Shown here one piece after another: positions 1-5,827 of a DNA stretch of 12,099 nt; the stretch's first letter is position 1; every line of letters starts with the position of its first letter. The DNA is from VMDJ01 sp965659945 (GTDB taxonomy: Bacteria > Pseudomonadota > Gammaproteobacteria > Chromatiales > Chromatiaceae): the NCBI GenBank assembly GCA_965659945.1, contig CBFHYJ010000050.1, forward strand, positions 1 through 12,099. Direction: 5' to 3'. A program made the translations under genes and the position numbers. The notes beneath the pieces are model-generated. The model worked only from the letters and a program-made list of their open reading frames with translations. It was not told where the DNA came from and did not search any database.

Positions 1-61
1 AAAACAGCAGCTAACTAATGTTGATGACCGCTTTGACGCTCATCTAATAAGAAAACTATAA
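1..61 (+). other. Possible tail of an upstream gene (frame unresolved)
   Basis: Two plus-strand frames could be the end of an upstream gene. One reads K-T-A-A-N and stops at 16-18. The other stays open from base 2, ends in the residues DAHLIRKL and stops at 59-61, which would leave only 9 bases before coxC. In related clusters the gene before coxC is usually ctaG (cox11), the copper chaperone for subunit I. Too little is present to identify either frame, so this is only a note on the window edge. Confidence 0.25.
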
Positions 62-70
62 GGGGGAAAA

Positions 71-931
71 ATGTCACATTCAGCGGATAGTTATTACGTC
101 CCACATGCCAGTCATTGGCCAATCGTGGCAAGCGTTTCGTTAACCACTAGCGTGGTTGGTGCAGCAATGTGGTTTAACGGATCAGGAAGTGGCCCTATGG
201 TCATGTTGATTGGTTTAGCCATGACGTTGTTTATGATGTACGGATGGTTCGGTACCACTGTGCGTGAAAGCTTGAAGGGTATGTACAACGAGCAAGTCGA
301 TCGTTCATTCCGTCAAGGCATGATGTGGTTCATCTTCTCTGAGGTGATGTTCTTTGCGGCCTTCTTTGGCGCCTTGTTCTACGCGCGAGTGTTATCAGTG
401 CCATGGTTGTTGGGTGAAGATGTATCAACGCACCTTACCTTGTGGTCTGGCTTCACTGAAGCATGGCCTACAAATGGTCCGAACAATATCGGTGGCGAGT
501 TCCAGACAATGGGTGCATGGGGTATTCCGGCAATCAACACCTTGTTGTTATTGACCTCGGGTGTGACGCTGACGATTTCACACTGGGCATTGAAAGCGGG
601 CGATAAAAGTAAGACGGTGCTTTGGTTGGCAGCTACGGTTGCTCTGGGTGTGATCTTCCTAGGCTTCCAAGCTTACGAGTACATCCACGCTTACGGTGAC
701 CTCAACCTAACATTGGGTTCGGGCATCTATGGTTCAACCTTCTACATGTTGACCGGTTTCCACGGTTTCCACGTAACGATTGGTACGGTGATGCTGTTCG
801 TGATTATGTTACGTGCGAATAAAGCGCACTTTACTCACGAAAATCATTTCGCGTTTGAGGCAGTTGCTTGGTATTGGCACTTCGTTGACGTGGTGTGGTT
901 GGGCTTGTTTATCTTCGTTTACGTATTGTAA
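71..931 (+). CDS. coxC: Cytochrome c oxidase subunit III (aa3-type)
   Basis: This is subunit III of the heme-copper aa3 oxidase in the inner membrane. It has no redox centre of its own; in the family it stabilises the subunit I/II core and its proton uptake. The 286-residue product has the seven-helix pattern of the family. Motifs seen are WFIFSEVMFF with the conserved membrane glutamate (E91), TGFHGFHV at about 228-234 and the C-terminal WYWHFVDVVWLGLF at about 267-280. The length is normal for bacterial subunit III. The start is well supported: an AGGGGG ribosome site lies just before the ATG. Subunits I and II and ctaG would be expected upstream, outside the window. The gene ends before a strong terminator shared with the convergent DUF2909 gene. 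Identification is secure. Confidence 0.97.
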   Translation: MSHSADSYYVPHASHWPIVASVSLTTSVVGAAMWFNGSGSGPMVMLIGLAMTLFMMYGWFGTTVRESLKGMYNEQVDRSFRQGMMWFIFSEVMFFAAFFGALFYARVLSVPWLLGEDVSTHLTLWSGFTEAWPTNGPNNIGGEFQTMGAWGIPAINTLLLLTSGVTLTISHWALKAGDKSKTVLWLAATVALGVIFLGFQAYEYIHAYGDLNLTLGSGIYGSTFYMLTGFHGFHVTIGTVMLFVIMLRANKAHFTHENHFAFEAVAWYWHFVDVVWLGLFIFVYVL

Positions 932-946
932 GGAAGAGAAAGAAAC

Positions 947-973
947 GATTAGCGTAGCGGTACCGCGCTAATC
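947..973. repeat. Inverted repeat after coxC, non-terminator type
   Basis: GATTAGCG (947-954) is perfectly repeated in inverted form as CGCTAATC (966-973). The spacer contains the self-complementary octamer CGGTACCG (958-965), so the stem can extend inward past a small bulge. No T-run follows on the plus strand. It sits 15 bases after the coxC stop and 6 bases before the terminator stem. It could protect the coxC mRNA 3' end or bind a protein; this is inferred only from the symmetry. Confidence 0.5.
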
Positions 974-979
974 AAAAAC

Positions 980-1012
980 AAAAGCGAGGCCGATTTTCGG
1001 CCTCGCTTTTTT
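980..1012. terminator. Bidirectional rho-independent terminator between coxC and DUF2909
   Basis: The arm AAAAGCGAGGCCGA (980-993) pairs perfectly with TCGGCCTCGCTTTT (997-1010) around a TTT loop, a 14-bp stem with a GC-rich core. T-runs occur on both sides: TTTTTT at 1007-1012 on the plus strand and a T-rich stretch on the minus strand beyond 984. It therefore suits both coxC (plus) and the convergent DUF2909 gene (minus), which ends only 2 bases away. Confidence 0.93.
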
Positions 1013-1014
1013 GC

Positions 1015-1242
1015 TTATTGAGCTGGTTGTTGTGGGTATAAGCCATGCAACTGAATAACATCAGTCGCACCCAGGATCATCAACAAGATGAATAAGCTGA
1101 GTGACAAGCCAACGCGGAAGGTGAGTGCTTTAACCATACGGTTTGAGTCGCCGCCTTTATCTTTAACAAGATAAACCAGGCTTGAGCCAAGTGCGATGAT
1201 GATGGCGACAAAAATTACGATTACTGCCATTTTCGTAAGCAT
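1015..1242 (-). CDS. DUF2909 family twin-transmembrane small protein
   Basis: A 75-residue inner-membrane protein with two predicted helices (about 5-26 and 43-61), joined by a short charged loop (KDKGGDSN). The segment RMVKALTFRVGLSLSLF before and into helix 2 is typical of DUF2909, a family of unknown function found beside aa3 oxidase genes in gammaproteobacteria. It is the only minus-strand gene here, lying convergent to coxC and divergent from SURF1. The ATG at 1242 is preceded by GGAGA at good spacing; a second Met at residue 5 is a less likely start. Position suggests a role in aa3 assembly or stability, but that is inference from neighbours only. The family call is firm; the function is unknown. 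Confidence 0.88.
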   Translation of the reverse strand: MLTKMAVIVIFVAIIIALGSSLVYLVKDKGGDSNRMVKALTFRVGLSLSLFILLMILGATDVIQLHGLYPQQPAQ

Positions 1243-1261
1243 TAGGGGTCTCCAAGGTTGT

Positions 1262-1286
1262 GCATTAACCGACGATTAATGCGGTT
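1262..1286. repeat. Nested inverted repeats in the DUF2909/SURF1 divergent region
   Basis: GCATTAA (1262-1268) and TTAATGC (1276-1282) form a 7-bp perfect inverted repeat with a 7-base spacer. Overlapping it, AACCG (1267-1271) and CGGTT (1282-1286) form a second, mutually exclusive one. It lies in the predicted leader of the DUF2909 gene and upstream of the SURF1 gene. It could be an operator or a leader structure; no family-specific site is recognised. Confidence 0.4.
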
Positions 1287-1314
1287 ACAAAATTAAACTG
1301 CGCGGGATTATAGC
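1285..1314 (+). promoter_or_regulatory. Weak candidate promoter for the surf1-ctaB operon
   Basis: TTACAA (1285-1290) and TATAGC (1309-1314), 18 bases apart, give a modest sigma-70-like match whose -10 overlaps the divergent -10 on the other strand. A promoter is needed here because the upstream plus-strand unit ends in a strong terminator. The implied leader would be only about 11 bases, so the exact elements are uncertain. Confidence 0.3.
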
Positions 1315-1315
1315 A
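1307..1315 (-). promoter_or_regulatory. Extended -10 promoter for the DUF2909 gene
   Basis: Read on the minus strand, this is TGCTATAAT, a perfect extended -10 element (TGn plus TATAAT). Hexamers 16-18 bases further upstream do not resemble TTGACA, which is acceptable for extended -10 promoters. The expected start site is near 1300, giving a leader of about 58 bases that contains the 1262-1286 inverted repeats. Seen by motif only. Confidence 0.6.
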
Positions 1316-1331
1316 ATAGAAACAGGTATTT

Positions 1332-2087
1332 ATGGTAATTCGATTCAACAACTGGATATTTATGCCACGCTTGATTCCAAGCGTGGTGTTTGTGTTGTTG
1401 ATGGTTTTGTTGCTCAGTTTGGGTAATTGGCAGCTTGGGCGCTCTGTAGAAAAGCAAACCTTGATTCAGGATCGTGTTGCTCAAAGTAAAGCAAGCGAAC
1501 TCCTGCTAAACAGTAAATTGGTCGATGTTGAGCAGCAGCGTTTCCGACCGGCACGCGTCGAAGGCTACTTTGACCAAGGACGCCAATGGCTATTAGATAA
1601 CCGCGTGCGTAATGGTCAATCTGGCTACCACGTGTTCACCGTTTTTAATGCGATTGATGGGCAAAGTGTTTTGGTAAATCGCGGTTGGATTTCAGCCGGT
1701 GGTGATCGATCAAGTTTGCCATTACTGCCAGTGCCAACTGCAAAGGTAGAACTTATCGGTCATCTCGACCGACCTGAGTCGGTTGGTTTACGCATGGACC
1801 AACCTGAGGGGCTGCAAAACGATCAGTTCACGGTCATGCAGTATGTGGATGTTGCTGAGATCGCTCAGCGTCTGGGCATCAATCTGCTGCCTTATTCATT
1901 GGTATTGAGTGAAGGTCAGCCAGGCTCGCTAGCCTTTGATTGGATGCCAGTTGAAGAGATAACGCCTGAAAAACACGTTGGTTATGCCGTGCAGTGGTTT
2001 GGTTTGGCGACGGCCTTGTTAATTATTTATTTGGGCGTGAATACGAAACGCGCATCGCGTCATCACGAAGAGGGGTTAGATTCGTGA
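1332..2087 (+). CDS. surf1: SURF1 family cytochrome oxidase assembly protein
   Basis: SURF1/Shy1 proteins help insert heme A into subunit I of aa3 oxidase. The 251-residue product has the family plan: an N-terminal membrane helix (about 14-31) followed by LGNWQLGR, a long periplasmic domain with GYHVFTVF (99-106) and LVNRGWI (114-120), and a C-terminal helix introduced by PEKHVGYAVQWFGLA (about 212-226). Length is normal. The ribosome site before ATG 1332 is weak (AGG); a second ATG at 1362 with a nearby GGA would give a 241-residue protein and cannot be excluded. It is the first gene of a compact assembly operon with ctaA and ctaB and overlaps the next gene by 4 bases (GTGA). Identity is secure; the start is less so. 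Confidence 0.93.
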   Translation: MVIRFNNWIFMPRLIPSVVFVLLMVLLLSLGNWQLGRSVEKQTLIQDRVAQSKASELLLNSKLVDVEQQRFRPARVEGYFDQGRQWLLDNRVRNGQSGYHVFTVFNAIDGQSVLVNRGWISAGGDRSSLPLLPVPTAKVELIGHLDRPESVGLRMDQPEGLQNDQFTVMQYVDVAEIAQRLGINLLPYSLVLSEGQPGSLAFDWMPVEEITPEKHVGYAVQWFGLATALLIIYLGVNTKRASRHHEEGLDS

Positions 2088-2650
2088 AAAACTTATCAAA
2101 ATCGCAGCGTCAGCTGCTTGCGCTATTTGCCATCTTTTTATTACCGCCAGTCTCCGCTTACATTGCTTGGAAGTATTTTGGCGAACATGGCGTGACTGCG
2201 ACTACCAATAATGGTCAATTCATCTCTCCTGCACGTCCTTTGCAATACGATGTGTTGGGTGACAAAGCGGAGCCACTCAAAGGACGTTGGACTTACGTTG
2301 TGCTTGCTCCCCAGGGTTGTGAGAAGCAGTGTCAGGATCAACTGTATTTAACTCGTCAGCTACGCATTGCTATTAATAAAGACTTCGAGCGTGTGCGTCG
2401 CGTGGTGTTTGAGTCAAGCGGGGCATTAAGTGAGGCGCTGAAAGCGGAGCATCAGGATTTACTGGCAATGGGAGCGTTACCAGAGGCTTACCAGGCAGCG
2501 TTTCGGGGTGATAAATTTAATCATGCCGGCGAACAAATTTTTCTGATCGATCCTTTGGGCAATTTGATGATGTACTACGACTCATCAGTTAACTTTAGAG
2601 GCATGCTTAAAGATCTTCAGAAGCTTTTGAAGATCTCTCAAGTAGGTTAA
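2084..2650 (+). CDS. Membrane-anchored SCO/thioredoxin-like oxidase assembly protein
   Basis: A 188-residue protein with one N-terminal membrane anchor (about 9-28) and a periplasmic domain. It carries a CxxxC motif (C79, C83 in APQGCEKQC) after a predicted beta strand (WTYVVLA), and later the strand IFLIDPLGN (152-160). This matches the layout of SCO1/SenC thioredoxin-fold proteins, which deliver copper to, or reduce, the CuA site. I do not see the conserved histidine that SCO proteins place near the late DPxG segment; the nearest are H123 and H147. A thiol-redox role is therefore as likely as copper delivery. The start is GTG 2084, overlapping the SURF1 stop as GTGA, with AGAGGGG 8 bases ahead; this implies translational coupling. 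A frame extending upstream to 1994 inside SURF1 is not a credible start. Proteins at this position in aa3 clusters are often annotated hypothetical. Confidence 0.82.
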   Translation: MKNLSKSQRQLLALFAIFLLPPVSAYIAWKYFGEHGVTATTNNGQFISPARPLQYDVLGDKAEPLKGRWTYVVLAPQGCEKQCQDQLYLTRQLRIAINKDFERVRRVVFESSGALSEALKAEHQDLLAMGALPEAYQAAFRGDKFNHAGEQIFLIDPLGNLMMYYDSSVNFRGMLKDLQKLLKISQVG

Positions 2651-2653
2651 GTC

Positions 2654-3634
2654 ATGCGTTACGCAACCTTCATCAAGTTCAGCATCGTATTCACCCTGTG
2701 TGTGATAATCATGGGTGCTTGGACGCGTCTTGCGGATGCCGGTTTAGGTTGTCCAGATTGGCCGGGTTGTTACGGTGAGTGGATCGTGCCACATGCTGAA
2801 GAAGCGGTTGATGAGAAACATTATTTAGAACAACGACCACTCGAGCCGCATAAGGGCTGGCTCGAGATGATCCACCGATATGTCGCGGGCACCTTGGGGC
2901 TTTTAATCTTAGCAATTACGGTGTGGTCATGGCGCCGCCGTTCAAGCAATCCAAATCAACCTGTCGTGTTGCCTACCTTACTACTTGGCGTCGTTATATT
3001 CCAAGCGGCTTTAGGTATGTGGACCGTGACGCTGTTGCTTAAGCCGCTCGTGGTGATGGGGCATTTGCTGGGTGGTTTTACAACGCTTTCTTTATTGTTC
3101 TTGTTACTGCTTATCGCCACTGACCGGCGATCGACAATGGTTAATCCCTCATTTAAACCTTGGGCGATGCTTGGCCTGATTGTTTTGATCATGCAGATAG
3201 CCCTGGGTGGTTGGACAAGTACAAACTATGCAGCGCTAGCTTGTACTGACTTCCCGACCTGTCATGGTGTCTGGATGCCAGAAACCGATTTCTCAGAAGC
3301 CTTTGTGATGTGGCGCGGTATTGGCGTGAATTATGAGTTTGGTGTGTTAGAGCACCCGGCGCGTACAGCGATTCATTTAACCCATCGCATTGGCGCATTG
3401 ATTACCTTTGTCTATCTACTAGGCTTAGCAGTAGCAATGATTAAACAAGGTGGCATGCTGGCTTCAGCGTCAAAGCTAATGTTGGTGTTGTTGTTCACCC
3501 AAGTTGCATTGGGTATCAGCAATGTTGTGTTCCATTTGCCGCTCACTGTTGCGGTGTTGCATAACTTGGTTGCGGCATTGCTTCTTCTTTCCGTTATTTA
3601 TGTGAACTACGTGTTATGGCGACGTCAGTACTAA
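2654..3634 (+). CDS. ctaA: Heme A synthase (COX15/CtaA family)
   Basis: It oxidises the C8 methyl of heme O to a formyl group, making heme A for the aa3 oxidase. It is a 326-residue inner-membrane protein with about eight helices arranged as two similar halves. Seen in the sequence are paired heme-ligand histidines in each half: H74 (MIHRYVAG) and H137 (MGHLLGG), then H244 (LTHRIGA) and H303 (VLHNLVA). Two CxxxxxC pairs lie in the first loops of each half (C33/C39 and C197/C203), as in the bacterial type with redox-active loop cysteines. ATG 2654 follows the previous stop by 3 bases, with AGG about 7 bases ahead. Its last 19 bases overlap ctaB, which supplies its substrate. All key residues are present. 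Confidence 0.96.
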   Translation: MRYATFIKFSIVFTLCVIIMGAWTRLADAGLGCPDWPGCYGEWIVPHAEEAVDEKHYLEQRPLEPHKGWLEMIHRYVAGTLGLLILAITVWSWRRRSSNPNQPVVLPTLLLGVVIFQAALGMWTVTLLLKPLVVMGHLLGGFTTLSLLFLLLLIATDRRSTMVNPSFKPWAMLGLIVLIMQIALGGWTSTNYAALACTDFPTCHGVWMPETDFSEAFVMWRGIGVNYEFGVLEHPARTAIHLTHRIGALITFVYLLGLAVAMIKQGGMLASASKLMLVLLFTQVALGISNVVFHLPLTVAVLHNLVAALLLLSVIYVNYVLWRRQY

Positions 3635-4518
3635 ACGAATCAAAGCGCGTCTGCTGGCGCGATTATCTTGAGCTATGTAAACCTAAGGTTGTTGCACTCA
3701 TCGTCTTTACGGCCATCGTTGGCATGTTGTTGGCGGTGCCTGGCTTGCCACCTTTAGATGCAGTGATCTTCGGTACCTTGGGTATCGGTTTGGCTTCAGG
3801 TTCTGCTGCGGCTATCAATCATGTGGTTGATCAAAAGATCGATGCCATCATGGGGCGTACGCACAATCGCCCGATACCGCAGGGCGCTATGAAGTCGCGT
3901 GATGCACTGATCTTTGCCTTAGCGATTGGCGCTATTTCAATGGCGATTCTGATTATGTGGGTGAATGTGCTCACTGCTGCATTAACCTTTTTCTCACTGA
4001 TCGGTTATGCAGTGATTTACACCATGTATCTCAAGCGTGCGACACCACAAAATATTGTGATTGGTGGAGCTGCCGGTGCTGCGCCACCGTTATTGGGTTG
4101 GACTGCTGTTACTGGCAGTGTTGATCCAGGTGCTTTGCTGTTGTTCTTGATTATCTTCACTTGGACACCGCCGCATTTCTGGGCTTTGGCGATTCATCGT
4201 GCGGATGACTACAAGAAGGTCGGTATGCCAATGTTGCCGGTCACGCATGGTAAGGATTACACCCGTCTGCAGATCCTGCTTTACACCGTTCTGTTGTTTG
4301 TTGTGACCTTGTTGCCGTTTAGCTATGGCATGAGTGGTTGGTTATACCTGGTCGGTGCTGTCGCGTTGAACTTGATGTTCATGGTTTATGCGGTGCGCTT
4401 GTATCGTGATGACAATGAGAAGCTTCCAATGAAAACCTTTGGTTTCTCCATTGTGTATCTGATGATCCTCTTTGCCTTGTTGTTGGTGGATCACTACATT
4501 CCGCTATTTATGAATTAA
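3616..4518 (+). CDS. ctaB: Protoheme IX farnesyltransferase (heme O synthase)
   Basis: It transfers a farnesyl group to heme B, giving heme O, which CtaA then converts to heme A. The 300-residue UbiA-superfamily membrane protein starts with the conserved segment WRDYLELCKPKVVAL. The metal-diphosphate motif is N68-x3-D72-x3-D76 followed by MGRTHNRP (79-86). The second acidic site is HRADDYKKVGMPMLP (194-208, D197/D198). About seven to nine helices are expected. Length is normal. The start ATG lies 19 bases inside the end of ctaA, in another frame, with no clear ribosome site, so translation probably depends on ribosomes finishing ctaA. In many related clusters a SCO1 gene follows; here a glycosyltransferase does. 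Confidence 0.96.
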   Translation: MATSVLNESKRVCWRDYLELCKPKVVALIVFTAIVGMLLAVPGLPPLDAVIFGTLGIGLASGSAAAINHVVDQKIDAIMGRTHNRPIPQGAMKSRDALIFALAIGAISMAILIMWVNVLTAALTFFSLIGYAVIYTMYLKRATPQNIVIGGAAGAAPPLLGWTAVTGSVDPGALLLFLIIFTWTPPHFWALAIHRADDYKKVGMPMLPVTHGKDYTRLQILLYTVLLFVVTLLPFSYGMSGWLYLVGAVALNLMFMVYAVRLYRDDNEKLPMKTFGFSIVYLMILFALLLVDHYIPLFMN

Positions 4519-4562
4519 ATTCCTATTTGGTGCTGCCGATAAGAGGAGCTAAGTTCATTACT

Positions 4563-4576
4563 CCACATTGATGTGG
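4563..4576. repeat. 14-bp palindrome before the glycosyltransferase gene
   Basis: CCACAT-TG-ATGTGG is a perfect dyad (or a 5-bp hairpin with a TTGA loop). It lies 14 bases before the chosen glycosyltransferase start and covers the alternative GTG start at 4573, making that start less attractive. An AGGAG ribosome-like sequence at 4544-4548 upstream has no start codon at usable spacing. Confidence 0.45.
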
Positions 4577-4590
4577 CAAGAGACGACAGG

Positions 4591-5526
4591 ATGTCCTTCA
4601 TTTCATTCGTAATCCCTGCTCAAAACGAAGCACGCTTTATTCAACGTGACTTGCGTTCTATTCATACCTATTTAAACGATCGTCAGGATTACGAAATCAT
4701 CGTTGTTAATAATGCCTCTACTGATGACACGGCGGCACTAGCTGCGGCAGAAGGCGCTCAGGTGATTTCAGTCCCTTATAAAACCACTCCAGCCAAAGTG
4801 CGCAATATCGGTGTTGCTCAAGCGAAAGGTGGTGTGTTGGTCTTTTTAGATGGTGATGTTTACCTAACTGACCAATGGATTGATCGTTTTGAATCATTGC
4901 TGCCTGAAATTAGATCCAATGGGTTGGTGACGGGTTCAACCTTAGATGTCGATCCAGAGGCAAGTTGGATTGCCAAAGCGTGGTTTGGCCCCTTGTTCGA
5001 ACGGCAAGATGTATTTGTGAATGGCGGCCATTTGATGATGTCGCGCGGATTGTTTGACCAGATTGGTGGATTTGATGAAACGCTTGAAACGGGCGAGGAC
5101 ACCGAAATCTGCTTACGGGCTCAGCGCAACGGGGCGATGATTCGCTGTGATAAGCAATTACATGCCGTGCATATGGGCTACCCAAATGATTTGGGTCATT
5201 TTTTTCGTCGCGAGCGTTGGCATGGGAAAGGTAACTTTCAAACCTGGAAGCAGATCACCTCATCTAAGATTCCTGCGTTGGTATTGCTTCATGCACTGAG
5301 TTTTTTTGTGGCGTTACTACTGCCGATATTCACAGGTGATTGGCGCTGGCTGCTGGTGTACCCGGTTGTTGCTTTGATACTTAGTTTTGCCGGAGCGTTT
5401 AAGTGGCTCGGTGGTTTTGCGCCCAATTTTCTCGCATGTATGTTTCTTTCTTGGTGGTACCTGACCGCTCGAGCTTTTTCTTTCTTCGATGTTTTCTGGC
5501 TGAAGATCCGTCAAAAAAGCACCTAA
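4591..5526 (+). CDS. Family 2 glycosyltransferase, membrane-attached
   Basis: It probably transfers a sugar from a nucleotide-sugar donor to a lipid or polysaccharide acceptor at the cytoplasmic face of the inner membrane. Counted from ATG 4591 (311 residues), the GT-A domain shows SFVIPAQNEARF at the N-terminus, IIVVNNASTDDT (about 36-47), the metal-binding DxD as DGD at 87-89, and GGFDETLETGEDTEIC with the acidic ED pair at 169-170. Two or three hydrophobic helices follow (about 228-248, 254-275 and 281-300). Start 4591 puts the first beta strand at the very N-terminus, with AAGAGA 7 bases ahead; GTG 4573 would add six residues. The substrate is unknown. The gene has no functional link to either neighbouring oxidase cluster and no obvious terminator after it. 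Codon style resembles its neighbours, so recent transfer is not evident. Confidence 0.9.
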   Translation: MSFISFVIPAQNEARFIQRDLRSIHTYLNDRQDYEIIVVNNASTDDTAALAAAEGAQVISVPYKTTPAKVRNIGVAQAKGGVLVFLDGDVYLTDQWIDRFESLLPEIRSNGLVTGSTLDVDPEASWIAKAWFGPLFERQDVFVNGGHLMMSRGLFDQIGGFDETLETGEDTEICLRAQRNGAMIRCDKQLHAVHMGYPNDLGHFFRRERWHGKGNFQTWKQITSSKIPALVLLHALSFFVALLLPIFTGDWRWLLVYPVVALILSFAGAFKWLGGFAPNFLACMFLSWWYLTARAFSFFDVFWLKIRQKST

Positions 5527-5678
5527 GCTTATAAATATATTCAAATAAACAGTAACTTAGGGGTTTCTGACGCGATCTTGAAGGACTTTTGTCGCGCTAT
5601 ATCAACATTGACTAATAAACCTATATTCCCTAACATTTCACACCCTTATTATTGATAGGGTAGGCTGTGTCAAAACGC

Positions 5679-5709
5679 ACAAAGTTTTGGCATAGGTCAA
5701 AAACTTTGT
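5679..5709. repeat. Long palindrome surrounding the FNR-like site
   Basis: ACAAAGTTTT (5679-5688) and AAAACTTTGT (5700-5709) are perfect 10-bp inverted arms around an 11-base centre, co-centred with the FNR-like box (5694 versus 5693.5). The left arm also takes part in an alternative pairing, CAAAAC (5671-5676) with GTTTTG (5684-5689). Confidence 0.7.
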
Positions 5710-5728
5710 CTTAAGCAAAGGGCAAAAT
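5687..5728 (+). promoter_or_regulatory. FNR/Anr-like site and promoter for ccoNOQP
   Basis: TTGGCATAGGTCAA (5687-5700) matches the FNR/Anr consensus TTGAT-N4-ATCAA at 7 of 10 defined positions, with the TTG and TCAA ends kept. CAAAAT (5723-5728) matches TATAAT at 4 of 6. A start site near 5735 would place the box centre (5693.5) about 41.5 bases upstream, the usual class II FNR activator position. cbb3 operons are commonly induced by FNR/Anr under low oxygen. The half-sites are imperfect, so confidence is moderate. Confidence 0.6.
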
Positions 5729-5740
5729 GCCGGTGCTTAA
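5711..5740. repeat. Inverted repeat spanning the candidate ccoN -10
   Basis: TTAAGC (5711-5716) pairs with GCTTAA (5735-5740), and inside it GGC (5721-5723) pairs with GCC (5729-5731) around AAAAT. The structure covers the proposed -10 and start site, so most of it is probably not transcribed. If it has a role it is more likely in DNA than in RNA. Confidence 0.5.
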
Positions 5741-5786
5741 AGTGGAAGGGCTTTCCACTAAAAGTCATACCGACGGTGACTTTTAG
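5741..5786 (+). promoter_or_regulatory. Two consecutive stem-loops in the ccoN 5' leader
   Basis: Stem-loop 1 is AGTGGAA (5741-5747) with TTCCACT (5753-5759) and a 5-base loop. Stem-loop 2 is CTAAAAGTCA (5758-5767) with TGACTTTTAG (5777-5786), a perfect 10-bp stem with a 9-base loop. They share two bases at their junction, so they may be mutually exclusive at the base. No T-run follows, so neither is a classical terminator. They end about 40 bases before the ccoN start and could affect mRNA stability or regulation. Confidence 0.55.
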
Positions 5787-5827
5787 GGAAAGTTCATAAA
5801 GAAATCGACTAGGTTGGGGTTAATCCT

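Larger units (their letters stand above)
5527..5827. other. Intergenic regulatory region upstream of ccoN
   Basis: This 301-base gap has no credible gene. Its first 110 bases are AT-rich; they show only weak long-range complementarity (CGCGA 5571-5575 with TCGCG 5592-5596) and no convincing terminator for the glycosyltransferase. The remainder, from about 5671, is packed with inverted repeats, an FNR/Anr-like site and a candidate -10, all pointing toward ccoN. Confidence 0.7.

Noticed and set aside
1994..2083. Upstream extension of the SCO-like gene into surf1
   Set aside because: The added residues are a shadow of the SURF1 C-terminus. GTG 2084 has a good ribosome site and places the membrane anchor at the N-terminus.
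4571..4612. 13-codon leader peptide overlapping the glycosyltransferase start (ATG at 4571)
   Set aside because: No ribosome site at usable distance, and the ATG lies inside a palindrome. Nothing in the residues suggests attenuation.
5652..5673. TTGAT and GTCAA as a second FNR site
   Set aside because: The half-sites are 12 bases apart rather than 4, so they cannot form one FNR dimer site.
5578..5710. Short TTG- or GTG-initiated frames in the ccoN upstream gap
   Set aside because: No ribosome sites, no protein-like composition, and they run into the inverted repeats of the promoter region.
5758..5786. Stem-loop 2 in the ccoN leader as a transcription terminator or attenuator
   Set aside because: The sequence after the stem is GGAAAG, with no T-run.
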